A stretch of DNA of 64,000 bases from Caldilineaceae bacterium bin5 (GTDB lineage: Bacteria; Chloroflexota; Anaerolineae; Caldilineales; Caldilineaceae): NCBI GenBank assembly GCA_002238445.1, contig MPML01000012.1, positions 32,315-96,314 on the forward strand. The letters are read 5' to 3'. Shown in pieces: positions 35,651 through 44,676 of the stretch. Position 1 is the first letter of the stretch, and each line of letters starts with the position of its first letter. A program made the position numbers and the translations under genes. A model generated the notes under the pieces. That model was not told the DNA's origin. It saw nothing but the letters and a program-made list of their open reading frames with translations, and searched no databases.

Positions 35651-36757
35651 ATGGAGACGAGAGCCGCAGTTGTATATGAACACGACGCACCAGTCGTCGT
35701 TGAAACGTTAAAGCTGGACGATCCCAAAGATAACGAAGTCCTGCTGCGGATGGGAGCTAGCGGGGTTTGCCACTCCGACCTGTCGGTGGTGAACGGGACG
35801 ATCTTTTACCCCCCGCCGGTCGCACTTGGCCATGAGGGAGCCGGGGTGGTGGAACGCGTCGGAGCGAATGTTTCCTATGTCAAGCCGGGCGACCACGTCA
35901 TATTGTCGTTCGTGACCTACTGCGAAGCCTGCGTGATGTGTGAGATGGGTCGCGTATGTCTGTGCCAGGGTATCGATGCACGCAAGGGCTATCTCCTTGA
36001 CGACACCTGCCGTTTGCACAACAACAAGGGCCATGACATTCCGCAGATGTCCCGTATCGCGACCATGTCCGAGTTGGCCGTCGTACCCGAACAGGCCCTG
36101 ATCAAGATTGATCCCGGTTATCCGCTGGACAGGGCCGCGCTTGTCGGCTGCGGCGTGACAACAGGGGTAGGCGCGGTGCTGAGGACGGCTGAAGTGGAAG
36201 CAGGAAGCACGGTCGCTGTCATTGGCACAGGGGGGGTGGGCCTCAATGCAGTTCAGGGCGCGAAAGTCGCTGACGCGGAGCGCATCATCGCGGTAGACCT
36301 GATGGAAAACAAGTTGGAATTTGCCCGTCAATTTGGCGCCACCGATACAGTGAACGGCTCTGAAGTGGATCCGGTTGAGGCCGTCAAGGAGTTGACGGGA
36401 GGATTGGGCGTCGACTATGCCTTTGAAGCGATCGGAAGCTCTGTGACTATCAGGCAGGCCTTCGATATGGTTCGGTCTGGCGGGACAGCAGTTGCAATTG
36501 GATTGGCGCGCCATGACGATATTGTGTCGATTCCGCCGCAGGAGCTGATTTGGGCCGAAAAGAAGCTTTTGGGTTCCTACTACGGTTCATCTCGTCCCCG
36601 AGTGGATATGCCCGAATACCTCCGTCTATACGATGAAGGGATACTGAAACTCGACGAGTTGATTACGCAGACCTATCAGCTGGAGCAGGTCAACGAGGCG
36701 TTTGCGGACATGGAAGCGGGCAAGAACGCCCGTGGGATTTTGGCCTTGGATATGTAG
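35651..36757 (+). CDS. Zinc-dependent alcohol dehydrogenase
   Basis: This 368-residue medium-chain alcohol dehydrogenase resembles the class III/NDMA-dependent branch. Catalytic zinc ligands are Cys in GVCHSD and the GHEGAG His, and the structural zinc site is C-x2-C-x2-C-x7-C in YCEACVMCEMGRVCLC. The NAD(P) fold has VIGTGGVGLNAVQGAK with Asp in IIAVDLMENK, which favours NAD. GGGAGTGAGGA precedes the ATG. It lies 140 bases after the hydrolase and may oxidise an alcohol or polyol from the same substrate. Alternatively it acts on formaldehyde adducts; specificity is open. Confidence 0.9.
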   Translation: METRAAVVYEHDAPVVVETLKLDDPKDNEVLLRMGASGVCHSDLSVVNGTIFYPPPVALGHEGAGVVERVGANVSYVKPGDHVILSFVTYCEACVMCEMGRVCLCQGIDARKGYLLDDTCRLHNNKGHDIPQMSRIATMSELAVVPEQALIKIDPGYPLDRAALVGCGVTTGVGAVLRTAEVEAGSTVAVIGTGGVGLNAVQGAKVADAERIIAVDLMENKLEFARQFGATDTVNGSEVDPVEAVKELTGGLGVDYAFEAIGSSVTIRQAFDMVRSGGTAVAIGLARHDDIVSIPPQELIWAEKKLLGSYYGSSRPRVDMPEYLRLYDEGILKLDELITQTYQLEQVNEAFADMEAGKNARGILALDM

Positions 36758-36797
36758 CGCGAGGCAGCTCGGCGACTGCGCTCTAGCTGCACGGTTT

Positions 36798-39257
36798 CTA
36801 AGTGGGCTCGGATGTGCGAAGGCCAATAATATCGAGTGACTTCCAGGCTGCACGTTCGTTAAGCCATTGGTTGTGCAGTTCTGTTGGCAAGGCGCCTTCA
36901 CCGAGTCTGCGTTCAGTTTCTTCACTGCAACGAAGTTCGACACCAAAGCTGTTGGATTCGCGTCCGGCATTCTCTACGCGCGTCCGCAGATTACCCAGCC
37001 CCGCCAGGGCGGCAGAGACCTCGCCTTCCGATGGGACACTGCCGCTATGAATTCCTTCTTCTTCGTCGGCTTTCCCATCCAGTAGTCGAGTCAGTTGCCA
37101 GCGCCAGCGCGGGCCAGTGGCGTTCTCATCTTCTACGACGGATACGTCTATGGAAAAGTCGGCTTGGCTGGCAAGCGCCGAATTGTAGAACTGGTATACG
37201 CCGCGAAAGTTGCGACTGAACTGCGCGGGGGGAAGATCGCGTCGGGCCTGTTTACCGTAACCCCTGCTCGACAACCGCTCATCAAGTATTGCAACTACGC
37301 CCCGGTCGGCAGTCCTCCTAATCAGACGACCAAATCCCTGTTTCAGAGACAGGGTCATCAGCGGGACCATGTAATTTCTGAAGCTGCTGCCGTTTTCGAC
37401 ATCTTCCAGTGCTTTCATGCGGGCGTCGTGCAATGGATCGCTTGGTGTAGGAAAGGGCAGTTTGTCCAGCACAACCAGGCTCAGATCGTCGCCTGGAAGA
37501 TCGACACCCTCCCAGAAGGATTTCGTTGCCAGGAGTACGCTGTGCGGCGTCTCTCTAAACCAGTCCAGTAGCGCATTGCGGGGAAGTTGTCCTTGTGCCT
37601 GGAGGGGCCAGGCTACGCCTTCCAATCTGTCGCAGGCCTGTTGCAGTCCGCTCCAGCTGGTAAAGAGACACAGTGCCCTTCCTCTGCTCACATTGAGCAG
37701 GCGCTCCAGTTCAATGGCCACCGCGTCGTAGAAAGGGTCTTTTGCCCGCCAGTTAAAGGGCGGCAGGGGCGGTTGATAAAGCAGGGCCTGTTGGGTGTAG
37801 TCGAATGTTGCGCCGGCGACCAGTTCCAGCGCAAGATCAGACACGCCACATCTGCTTTTGAAATGCTTGAAGTTGCCGTCAGTTGCCAATGTGGCGCTGG
37901 TACAAATGACGGTGCGTCCTTCCTCGACAAACAGGTGCCGAGAAAGCTCGTGGGCGGGGTCGATGGGCGCGGCATGAATGCGAAGCTTCAGGTGGCGAGC
38001 TCCGCTTACTTTTTCGGCGTAGCGTACGGTGACGTCGTCCCTTGAACTTGTGGCAACGGCCTGCAGTTTGGCGGCAAGAGAGCCCAAGCCGGTCACAGCC
38101 AGATCATAGTTGGCCTTGTCTTCTGACTCCTCGGGGGAGAGGGGAGGGTGCCCGTCCTGTTCCGGCCGTTCGTAAGGATGTGCCTGACGCATATCATCCT
38201 GCAGTTTTCGGAGGCCGGCGGCCACCTTTTTCATTTCTTCCAGCTCGTGGTCTATGCGAAAGACTCTTTGTTCCGACAACCGTTCCACTTCTGAGAAGGC
38301 AAGCCGGTTGTGCCAAAGCAGCTCATCCAGCAGATCGTTTTCCAGGTGTGCTTTGAAGACTGCGCCCGCCAGAAGCTGCTCCAGGGCATAGTCAGAGGTC
38401 TCCACTTCGAACACCGATGTGGCAGTGTTTTCGAGCTGGTGGGCCTCGTCAACGATGTAGACATCAGCCTCAGGTAGAATGGCCTGGCCTACTTCTCCCA
38501 GCTCGAGCGCATTCAGCAGGAGATGATGATTTGTTATAATCACCTGTGCTTGGCGTGCCTTTTCCCGCATCGTGTTAACGAAGCAGTTGTCATCGAAATG
38601 GGCGCAGTTGCGGCCAATGCAGTCGTCGGGGAAGCTGACAACTCGGGGCCGCAGATCGTTCTTCAGGACAAATGGCAAGTCATCGACATCCCCGGTTTCG
38701 GTATCCGACAGCCATTTGCGGAGATAGGCGACCTGCTCATCCTCCCCGTCCAAAAAGGTAAGACGACTTCTTTCGACGGCCTCTTTTTCCCATTTGTGGC
38801 TGCAGACATAGTTAGCGCGCCCTTTGACCACGATGGCTTCTATGGGACGATCGAGGACCTTGCGCAAGAAGGGGATGTCTTTGCGGAAGAGCTGGTCTTG
38901 CAATGACTTATTGGCTGTGGCAACTACGACCGTACGTTCACTGAGGACGGCCGGAAGCAGGTAGGCAATTGACTTGCCGGTACCTGTGGGAGCCTCAATC
39001 AGCGCTGGCCGTTCTTCGAGGATGGCATGTTTGACGACGTCTGCCATTTCGAGCTGGCCAGGCCTCAGTTCGTAGTCATCCATTGCCGATGCCAAAGCGC
39101 CGCCGGTTCCAAAGAAAGCCGGCAGGTCGGTCTCTTCCAGAGGAGATGGTTTTTGTTCGTTCCTATCGTTGCCATAGCGGCCCTTTTCCTCTTGAACCTC
39201 AATAAGAGAAAGGTCAGCAGGCAGTTCCGAAATGTAGGTCTGCTCGAATTGTTCCAT
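36798..39257 (-). CDS. DinG/XPD-like ATP-dependent helicase
   Basis: This 819-residue superfamily 2 helicase with an iron-sulfur domain is of the DinG/YoaA type. Walker A is APTGTGKS near residue 90, and the DEAH box is VDEAHQLEN. Four Cys suited to a [4Fe-4S] cluster are Cys152 (YVCSHKW), Cys213, Cys218 and Cys225 (DDCIGRNCAHFDDNCF). Motifs ICTSATLATDG, LCLFTSWSG, KSFWEGVDLPGDDL and QGFGRLIRRTADRG complete the core. It unwinds DNA 5' to 3' and is thought to clear R-loops or replication blocks. The ATG at 39257 was chosen, with a TTG 6 codons upstream as alternative. No exonuclease domain is fused, unlike DinG of Gram-positives. Confidence 0.93.
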   Translation of the reverse strand: MEQFEQTYISELPADLSLIEVQEEKGRYGNDRNEQKPSPLEETDLPAFFGTGGALASAMDDYELRPGQLEMADVVKHAILEERPALIEAPTGTGKSIAYLLPAVLSERTVVVATANKSLQDQLFRKDIPFLRKVLDRPIEAIVVKGRANYVCSHKWEKEAVERSRLTFLDGEDEQVAYLRKWLSDTETGDVDDLPFVLKNDLRPRVVSFPDDCIGRNCAHFDDNCFVNTMREKARQAQVIITNHHLLLNALELGEVGQAILPEADVYIVDEAHQLENTATSVFEVETSDYALEQLLAGAVFKAHLENDLLDELLWHNRLAFSEVERLSEQRVFRIDHELEEMKKVAAGLRKLQDDMRQAHPYERPEQDGHPPLSPEESEDKANYDLAVTGLGSLAAKLQAVATSSRDDVTVRYAEKVSGARHLKLRIHAAPIDPAHELSRHLFVEEGRTVICTSATLATDGNFKHFKSRCGVSDLALELVAGATFDYTQQALLYQPPLPPFNWRAKDPFYDAVAIELERLLNVSRGRALCLFTSWSGLQQACDRLEGVAWPLQAQGQLPRNALLDWFRETPHSVLLATKSFWEGVDLPGDDLSLVVLDKLPFPTPSDPLHDARMKALEDVENGSSFRNYMVPLMTLSLKQGFGRLIRRTADRGVVAILDERLSSRGYGKQARRDLPPAQFSRNFRGVYQFYNSALASQADFSIDVSVVEDENATGPRWRWQLTRLLDGKADEEEGIHSGSVPSEGEVSAALAGLGNLRTRVENAGRESNSFGVELRCSEETERRLGEGALPTELHNQWLNERAAWKSLDIIGLRTSEPT

Positions 39258-39287
39258 AATCGCATCGTAGCACAAATGTGCAGGTTT

Positions 39288-39328
39288 TGCAAAAGAAAGA
39301 ACGCCCTCGCTTAAGGTAAGGAGGGCGT
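39288..39328 (-). terminator. Intrinsic terminator of the LysM/FAS1 gene
   Basis: On the minus strand an 8-base stem GACGCCCTC-like arm at 39328-39321 pairs with GAGGGCGT at 39308-39301 across a 12-base loop. It is followed by TTCTTTCTTTT, a U-rich tail. It stands 46 bases after the stop codon. Confidence 0.82.
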
Positions 39329-39373
39329 CCTAAGGGCAGAATTAGGCACTGAAATTGGTGCCAATCCTAGGTT

Positions 39374-41278
39374 CTATTGTGAGTCGCTATCATCCGGGTC
39401 CGGCAGCAGCTGGTGAATGAAGTGAATGACACCGTTGGATGCCTCCACATCTGACGTAACGATGCTGACACCTTCAACGGTGACGGACCCGTCGCTACCC
39501 GTGCTGATTGTGATCGTGTCGCCCTGAAGTGTCGTCAGGGTCGTTTGCGTAGCCAAGTCCGACGCATTCAGGGTCCCGGAGACCACATGATACTTCAGCG
39601 TCTCGGCCAATAGGGCGGAATCGGCCATGAGCGTGTCCAGCCTTGTCTCAGGCAGGGAGGCGAAGGCGGCATTTGTAGGCGCAAAAATGGTATAGGGTCC
39701 GCCATCGGCAATCGTCGAGGTCAGTCCGGCCAGGTCCAGCGCCAGAAGCAGAATGTCCAACTGCTCGTAATCTTCCGCCACTTCGATGAGATCGTCGGTC
39801 CCTGAACCCGTTTGACTGGTCGGCTCTGGCATTGCCTCTGCCGTCGCCTCAGTTGTCGCGGTGGCGGTTGCCCCGGCCATCGCATCCGGTGTTGCCGTGG
39901 CGGTAGCCGTGGAGCCGGCCATTGCATCCGGTGTCGCGGTGGCGGTGGCCCCGGCCATCGCATCTGGTGTCGCCGTGGCGGTGGCAGTGGAGCCGGCCAT
40001 TGCATCCGGTGTCGCGGTTGGCGCCACTGTTCCGCCCGTGCGCAGCGCCTCGGCCTGCGCCAGAGTCGGAATATTGAGGGCGTCCCCAACCTCGATAAGG
40101 TCGCAGTTTGAAAGCGAGTTGAAGGAACAGATTGCGGACCAGTATATGGTACTGCCATACGCGCCCGAAGAAATGGTACCGAGCGTGTCACCCGTTTGCA
40201 CTGTGTAGGAGGCGCCTGGCGTTATATCAGTTCCTCCGGAAGCGGTCGCGGCGCCTGTTCCAGCAGCCGGCTGCTGGACGACCACGCGGTCGCCATCAAC
40301 CTGTTCGCCAGAGTCGTCCAGGAACAGGACGTTCTCTCCGTTCAGGGTATAGGAAATCGGCGTTGTCGTGTCATTGTAAGTGACCAGCGCCACGATTTCA
40401 GACACGTTATCGACACCGACCTCGCCCGTTTTCCGCTTGATGCCATCCATTGTATCCAACGAACCGGTCAGAAAAACGGTATCCGAAGGCGGTGAGGCAT
40501 TGAGATAGCGGTCATACCCGGACTGCTTGAAGACATAGAAGCCGGAGCTGTCGTCCACTTGCTGGCTGTTTTGGGGATCGTAAACCATCTTGATTCTTAC
40601 TGGCTGGCTCGAATCAACTACTTCCAGACCGATGTAGTGTTTTTCGAACTGCTCGTTTAACTCGCCTCTAACCCAGTTCGACCGCACGGCATTCGTTGTC
40701 ACGACTGCCACCGGCGTTTCGGTCGCACCCGCTTCGCGCCCTGAAGGTGTGGGCGTTGAAGTTGCGGGCGCCGATGGCGTGGTACCGCTCACGACTTGTT
40801 CACCGGATTCATCGACAAATGTAACGTTCTCTCCGGTCAAGGTATAAGACATGGCCATCGTGGTGTCATTGTATACAACAATGGTAACGATTTCGGAGGC
40901 ATCGCTGGCGCCTATCTCGGCAACTTTGCGCTTAATGCCGCCCATTGAATCCAGTGAGCCAGTGAGGAAGACAGTATCGGAGGGGGGAGAAGCGTTCAGA
41001 TACCGATCATAGCCGGACTGTTTGAATACATAGAATCCGGAGTTCTGATCCAGGTCATTGCTGTGTTGGGGCTGGTAATCCATCTTAATCGTGACGGACT
41101 GTGACGTATCAATGACCTGTAGTTCCAAGTAGTGCTTTTCGAACTGTTCGTTCAACTGACCACTTACGGTTGACGACACGACCGATCCCTGCGCGGTCAG
41201 TGCGTATGGGCCGACTATCAGAACCAGCGTCAGCATCGCGACGAGGCCTGCAAAACGCCATGTCTTTTTTGGTTGCAT
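39374..41278 (-). CDS. Secreted LysM and fasciclin (FAS1) protein with duplicated N-terminal domain
   Basis: This 634-residue exported protein has a signal peptide at residues 1-30. Two copies of an unknown domain of about 130 residues follow, both with QLNEQFEKHY, GFYVFKQSGYDRYLNASPP, SDTVFLTGSLD and NDTT, at roughly 40-170 and 205-335. A LysM motif (YTVQTGDTLGTISSGAYG) at about 355-405 should bind glycan. A spacer made of repeated TATPDAMAG units comes next. Residues about 500-630 form a FAS1 adhesion domain (YTIFAPTNAAFASLPE, LKYHVVSGT, GVIHFIHQLL). GGAGGGA marks the chosen ATG at 41278. It is probably a cell-wall or matrix protein. Confidence 0.85.
   Translation of the reverse strand: MQPKKTWRFAGLVAMLTLVLIVGPYALTAQGSVVSSTVSGQLNEQFEKHYLELQVIDTSQSVTIKMDYQPQHSNDLDQNSGFYVFKQSGYDRYLNASPPSDTVFLTGSLDSMGGIKRKVAEIGASDASEIVTIVVYNDTTMAMSYTLTGENVTFVDESGEQVVSGTTPSAPATSTPTPSGREAGATETPVAVVTTNAVRSNWVRGELNEQFEKHYIGLEVVDSSQPVRIKMVYDPQNSQQVDDSSGFYVFKQSGYDRYLNASPPSDTVFLTGSLDTMDGIKRKTGEVGVDNVSEIVALVTYNDTTTPISYTLNGENVLFLDDSGEQVDGDRVVVQQPAAGTGAATASGGTDITPGASYTVQTGDTLGTISSGAYGSTIYWSAICSFNSLSNCDLIEVGDALNIPTLAQAEALRTGGTVAPTATPDAMAGSTATATATPDAMAGATATATPDAMAGSTATATATPDAMAGATATATTEATAEAMPEPTSQTGSGTDDLIEVAEDYEQLDILLLALDLAGLTSTIADGGPYTIFAPTNAAFASLPETRLDTLMADSALLAETLKYHVVSGTLNASDLATQTTLTTLQGDTITISTGSDGSVTVEGVSIVTSDVEASNGVIHFIHQLLPDPDDSDSQ
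39861..40020. repeat. In-gene repeat coding TATPDAMAG spacer
   Basis: Four copies of a repeat of roughly 36-45 bases code for TATPDAMAG plus (S/A)TATA within the LysM/FAS1 gene. Copies 1 and 3, and copies 2 and 4, resemble each other most, suggesting that a two-copy block was duplicated. Confidence 0.75.
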
Positions 41279-41547
41279 CTGTTCCCTCCAGAATCCCGCA
41301 TAGTAAAGATAGCCGGCCATGCGAATTGCCGGACTCACAGGCTCAAAAGCGTCTCAATACGCAGACCCTGATGGCGACGCCATACCGAGACAGTTTGCGC
41401 ATGTTCTTAAAGTTTATCTAACTCGCAGGGGAAATTCCAACATGTTCATCCCCTTTTTTGGTCCGCCTCCCCTTGAAAACGGATAGGCCTTTTTGCTTCG
41501 TGGCGCGACCGTAGGCACAACGCATTGCAATCGTTGATTTTGGTCAC

Positions 41548-44439
41548 TTATGATTGTCGTCGAACGACCAGATGGTGACAGGGTTGGTTACTTGCCTGAT
41601 CGGTGCGATGTGGCACGAGGATTGGGGGGCTGTTTGGATACCCACTGGCGTCGATGACCTGCAAGAGGAAGTTTTGCGCAGAATCCCGGCCGTAGATAGG
41701 AAAGTCGAACTGGCCGGAGTCGTTAGCACCGCTCTTGGATACGGCCTGATAGGAGTTGTCCCAGGCATCGGTGAGTCTGATATGCACGCCCGGCAGGGCA
41801 TCGCCCCGGTCATCTATGGTGACACCCATTACATACTGGCCTGGGCACTGATCATCGTGCCACAGACGTTCCAGAAAAAAGAGATAGGCCCCGGGGGCGA
41901 ATGAATTGCCCACTTCAGACAGTTGTCCGCTTGACAGAGACTCCGGAGAAACCTGGACACCGGCGCCGGCGACATCGATGCCGACTGTCAGACCGGTATA
42001 GGCGGTCATCTGGTTCATCTCGTCACATGGGCCCAGGAAGACGGGATAGTTGGCGCGCATGTTCCAGAAGAGGGCGCTTCTCCGGTCTCTAAGCAGCCTG
42101 CCTGCGTCAACTGCGTCTTCCTCCTCTTCTTTCAACGACCAACACTGGCTGCAGGAGGCTGACGGGGACTCAGGGAGTCCAAATGGATCTGGCAGGGCCA
42201 ACAGAGTGCGTCTTGCCCCGCCTTCAAAGCCGCAGAAGCCGAGCAGACGGGATACCTGGCCCGCATCCGTCTGTCGCCTCACATATACCGGGGCCGAAGG
42301 AATGTTTTTGACACTGTCTCCAAGGGGATTTGTCAGACTGTTTTGCTCGTTCAGGTCTTGTTCTTCCTCTTCTTCGTCCTGACTGTCAGAACTGTCCTTG
42401 CTGGCGGCCTCCAACCAGGAAGTGCTGAATAGTTCGCCGCCTCCACTTCTGCATGTCAGACCCGGAGGACAGAGATCGAGCAGCTGGACGCTCTCGCTGA
42501 TTGGGAACTCCCAGCCGGCGTCTGCCGTTGGGGCCTCCAAGATTGATAGCAGGGCGGGCTCAGCAAGGATTGTCCGCATGATTTCGTTCCATACCGGCGC
42601 GGCAGCAGCGGCACCGGTAGCATTGCGCATCGGGCGGCCGTCGGTATTGCCCACCCAAACGCCGCCGAGAAGATGGCGCGTATATCCCATTGTCCAAGCA
42701 TCACGATTATTGTCGGTGGTGCCGGTTTTGGCGGCCACTGGCCGACTGAGCGTAAGCGGACTGTTGGCCCCAAACATAGGTACGCGGGCAGGGTCGTCGC
42801 TGAGTATGTCGGTAATCATAGAGGCGGCGGCCTCAGAGATTACTGGCTCGCCTTCTAATGAACTGTTTTCCAGCATGGTCATTCCCTGGGCGTCAGTGAT
42901 CGTGAGGACGTATCGGGGAGCAAGATAGCGGCCGCCGTTTGCGATCGTATGGTAGGCAGTCGCCAGGTCAAGCAGGGTAACTTCTCCCCCTCCCAGAGTC
43001 AGGCTAAGACCATACCAGTCAGTTCCCCGGTGAAGGCTTTTTACGCCCATTTTGCGGGCGCTGTCCAGCAAGCGCTGTACGCCCACCGCGTCAAGGAGTT
43101 TCACTGCAGGGACGTTGAAGCTGTTTGCCAAGGCAGCCCGCGCGGTGACAGGGCCATGCGCCCTACGATCGTAGTTAAGCGGCGCGTATTCTTCGATGGT
43201 GCTGATGGTATAGGTAATTGGTGTATCCCAGATCACTGTCGCCGGGCTGATAAGGTCGTCGTCAAATGCGGTAGCATAGAGCAGCGGCTTGATAGCGCTG
43301 CCCGGTTGGCGAGGACTGATGGTGACATTTACCTGGCCGTCAATCTCTTCATTTTGGAAGTCGACGCTGCCGACCATTGCCAGAATTTCCGCCGTTCCCG
43401 GCCTGAGGGCGATGAAGGCGCCGTTATCCATGTCATAAATGGGCTGCAGTGCGGCGACCTTTTGGGAGACGATTTTCTGGGCCGACTCCTGCAGAGTCAG
43501 ATCCAATGTTGTATAGATGTGCAGACCGCCGCGCCTGACAAAGCCTTCCCCCAATGAATTGTCCAGCTCCTGAACCACGTAGTCGACAAAATGCGGCGCG
43601 CGGGGAGAGTCTATCTCGGGCGATCCTCCCAATTCTACCTTGGTGCCAAAGACGGCGTTGGCTTCGTCGATGGACATAAAGCCGTGACGTACCATCAGGG
43701 AGAGTACTGTGCGCTGCCGCTCCTTAGCAGAACTGAAATCCTCGAACAGGTCGAAGAGCGCGGGCGACTGTGGTATTCCCGCAAGCAGGGTGGCCTCTGC
43801 CAGGTTTAGCTCCGCGGCCGACTTTCCAAAATAGGTACGGGCTGCGGCCTGTGGACCGTAGGCCATACGGCCATAGTTCAGGAGGTTCAGGTACATTTCC
43901 AGCAGTTCTTCTTTGGCGTAGGTTTGCGTCAACTCGGCGGCCAACCCGGCCTCGGCGATCTTGCGATCGAGGGTCTGATCGTAGCGTTCCTCGGAACCGA
44001 GAAACAGATTGCGTGCCAACTGCATAGTGATGGTACTGGCCCCGGAGACGATCTCGCCCTCTTCGACGTTCTGCAGGGCGGCGCCGGCAATCCGGATGGG
44101 GTCGATGCCCGCATTGGCAAAAAATGTTGCGTCTTCGGTTGCGATCGTGGCGTTGATCAGGTGGGGAGAGATCTGATCCAAGGGGATCCACTCACGGCGT
44201 CCCTCTCCGATCAGTTCAGCAAGCAAGGTACCGTTGCGGTCATATATGAATGTCGTCTGGAAAACGCGGGGAAGTGGGCCTGGCTGATAGATTTGCAGAT
44301 ATGCTTCGACGTCGCTCGCTGCCGACATTGCGGGACGACGTCCGACCGTGCGGTTGCCGAAGCTGCAACCGGCAACCAATAGCGTCAGCAGGCACAAGAG
44401 GATACGAGAAGTGCGCCGATCGAAGTGCATTCCAGGCAT
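41548..44439 (-). CDS. Class A penicillin-binding lipoprotein
   Basis: This 963-residue bifunctional peptidoglycan synthase belongs to the PBP1A/1C group. LLVAGC near the start makes it a lipoprotein (Cys25) rather than a helix-anchored one. The GT51 domain has Glu102 in ATEDATFF and SGASTITMQLARNL. The transpeptidase has Ser381 in SAIK, S440-x-N442 in SFN and K571TG in AAKTGTTDN. The C-terminal 350 residues carry many acidic residues (EEEEEQ) and several Cys, and end in a beta-rich region, TIDDRGDALPGVHIRLTDAWDN. It would polymerise and cross-link glycan outside the membrane. It lies downstream of a related, split gene. Confidence 0.93.
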   Translation of the reverse strand: MPGMHFDRRTSRILLCLLTLLVAGCSFGNRTVGRRPAMSAASDVEAYLQIYQPGPLPRVFQTTFIYDRNGTLLAELIGEGRREWIPLDQISPHLINATIATEDATFFANAGIDPIRIAGAALQNVEEGEIVSGASTITMQLARNLFLGSEERYDQTLDRKIAEAGLAAELTQTYAKEELLEMYLNLLNYGRMAYGPQAAARTYFGKSAAELNLAEATLLAGIPQSPALFDLFEDFSSAKERQRTVLSLMVRHGFMSIDEANAVFGTKVELGGSPEIDSPRAPHFVDYVVQELDNSLGEGFVRRGGLHIYTTLDLTLQESAQKIVSQKVAALQPIYDMDNGAFIALRPGTAEILAMVGSVDFQNEEIDGQVNVTISPRQPGSAIKPLLYATAFDDDLISPATVIWDTPITYTISTIEEYAPLNYDRRAHGPVTARAALANSFNVPAVKLLDAVGVQRLLDSARKMGVKSLHRGTDWYGLSLTLGGGEVTLLDLATAYHTIANGGRYLAPRYVLTITDAQGMTMLENSSLEGEPVISEAAASMITDILSDDPARVPMFGANSPLTLSRPVAAKTGTTDNNRDAWTMGYTRHLLGGVWVGNTDGRPMRNATGAAAAAPVWNEIMRTILAEPALLSILEAPTADAGWEFPISESVQLLDLCPPGLTCRSGGGELFSTSWLEAASKDSSDSQDEEEEEQDLNEQNSLTNPLGDSVKNIPSAPVYVRRQTDAGQVSRLLGFCGFEGGARRTLLALPDPFGLPESPSASCSQCWSLKEEEEDAVDAGRLLRDRRSALFWNMRANYPVFLGPCDEMNQMTAYTGLTVGIDVAGAGVQVSPESLSSGQLSEVGNSFAPGAYLFFLERLWHDDQCPGQYVMGVTIDDRGDALPGVHIRLTDAWDNSYQAVSKSGANDSGQFDFPIYGRDSAQNFLLQVIDASGYPNSPPILVPHRTDQASNQPCHHLVVRRQS

Positions 44440-44676
44440 GTGGACTCACAGTCGGTTTCAGTGTGGGTCAGGTTCTGGCTCAAATCGTGAACGGCACGAT
44501 CGAACGAACCAGGTTCAGTGTGTGTACTACGCCTCACTAAGGGTAACGACCGAACGGCCCACTCTGGTTCCAAGGAACGAGTGAGCTACAGGAGCTGCTT
44601 TCCCGACTTCTACCTGTAGCCCATCGTCTTACCTGGTGCACCTCTCCATCGGAGTGCCGGCGAAACCTCGAGCGTT

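Noticed and set aside
44440..44676. Possible small gene between the two penicillin-binding protein genes
   Set aside because: Frames here are short antisense or out-of-frame extensions without starts or motifs.
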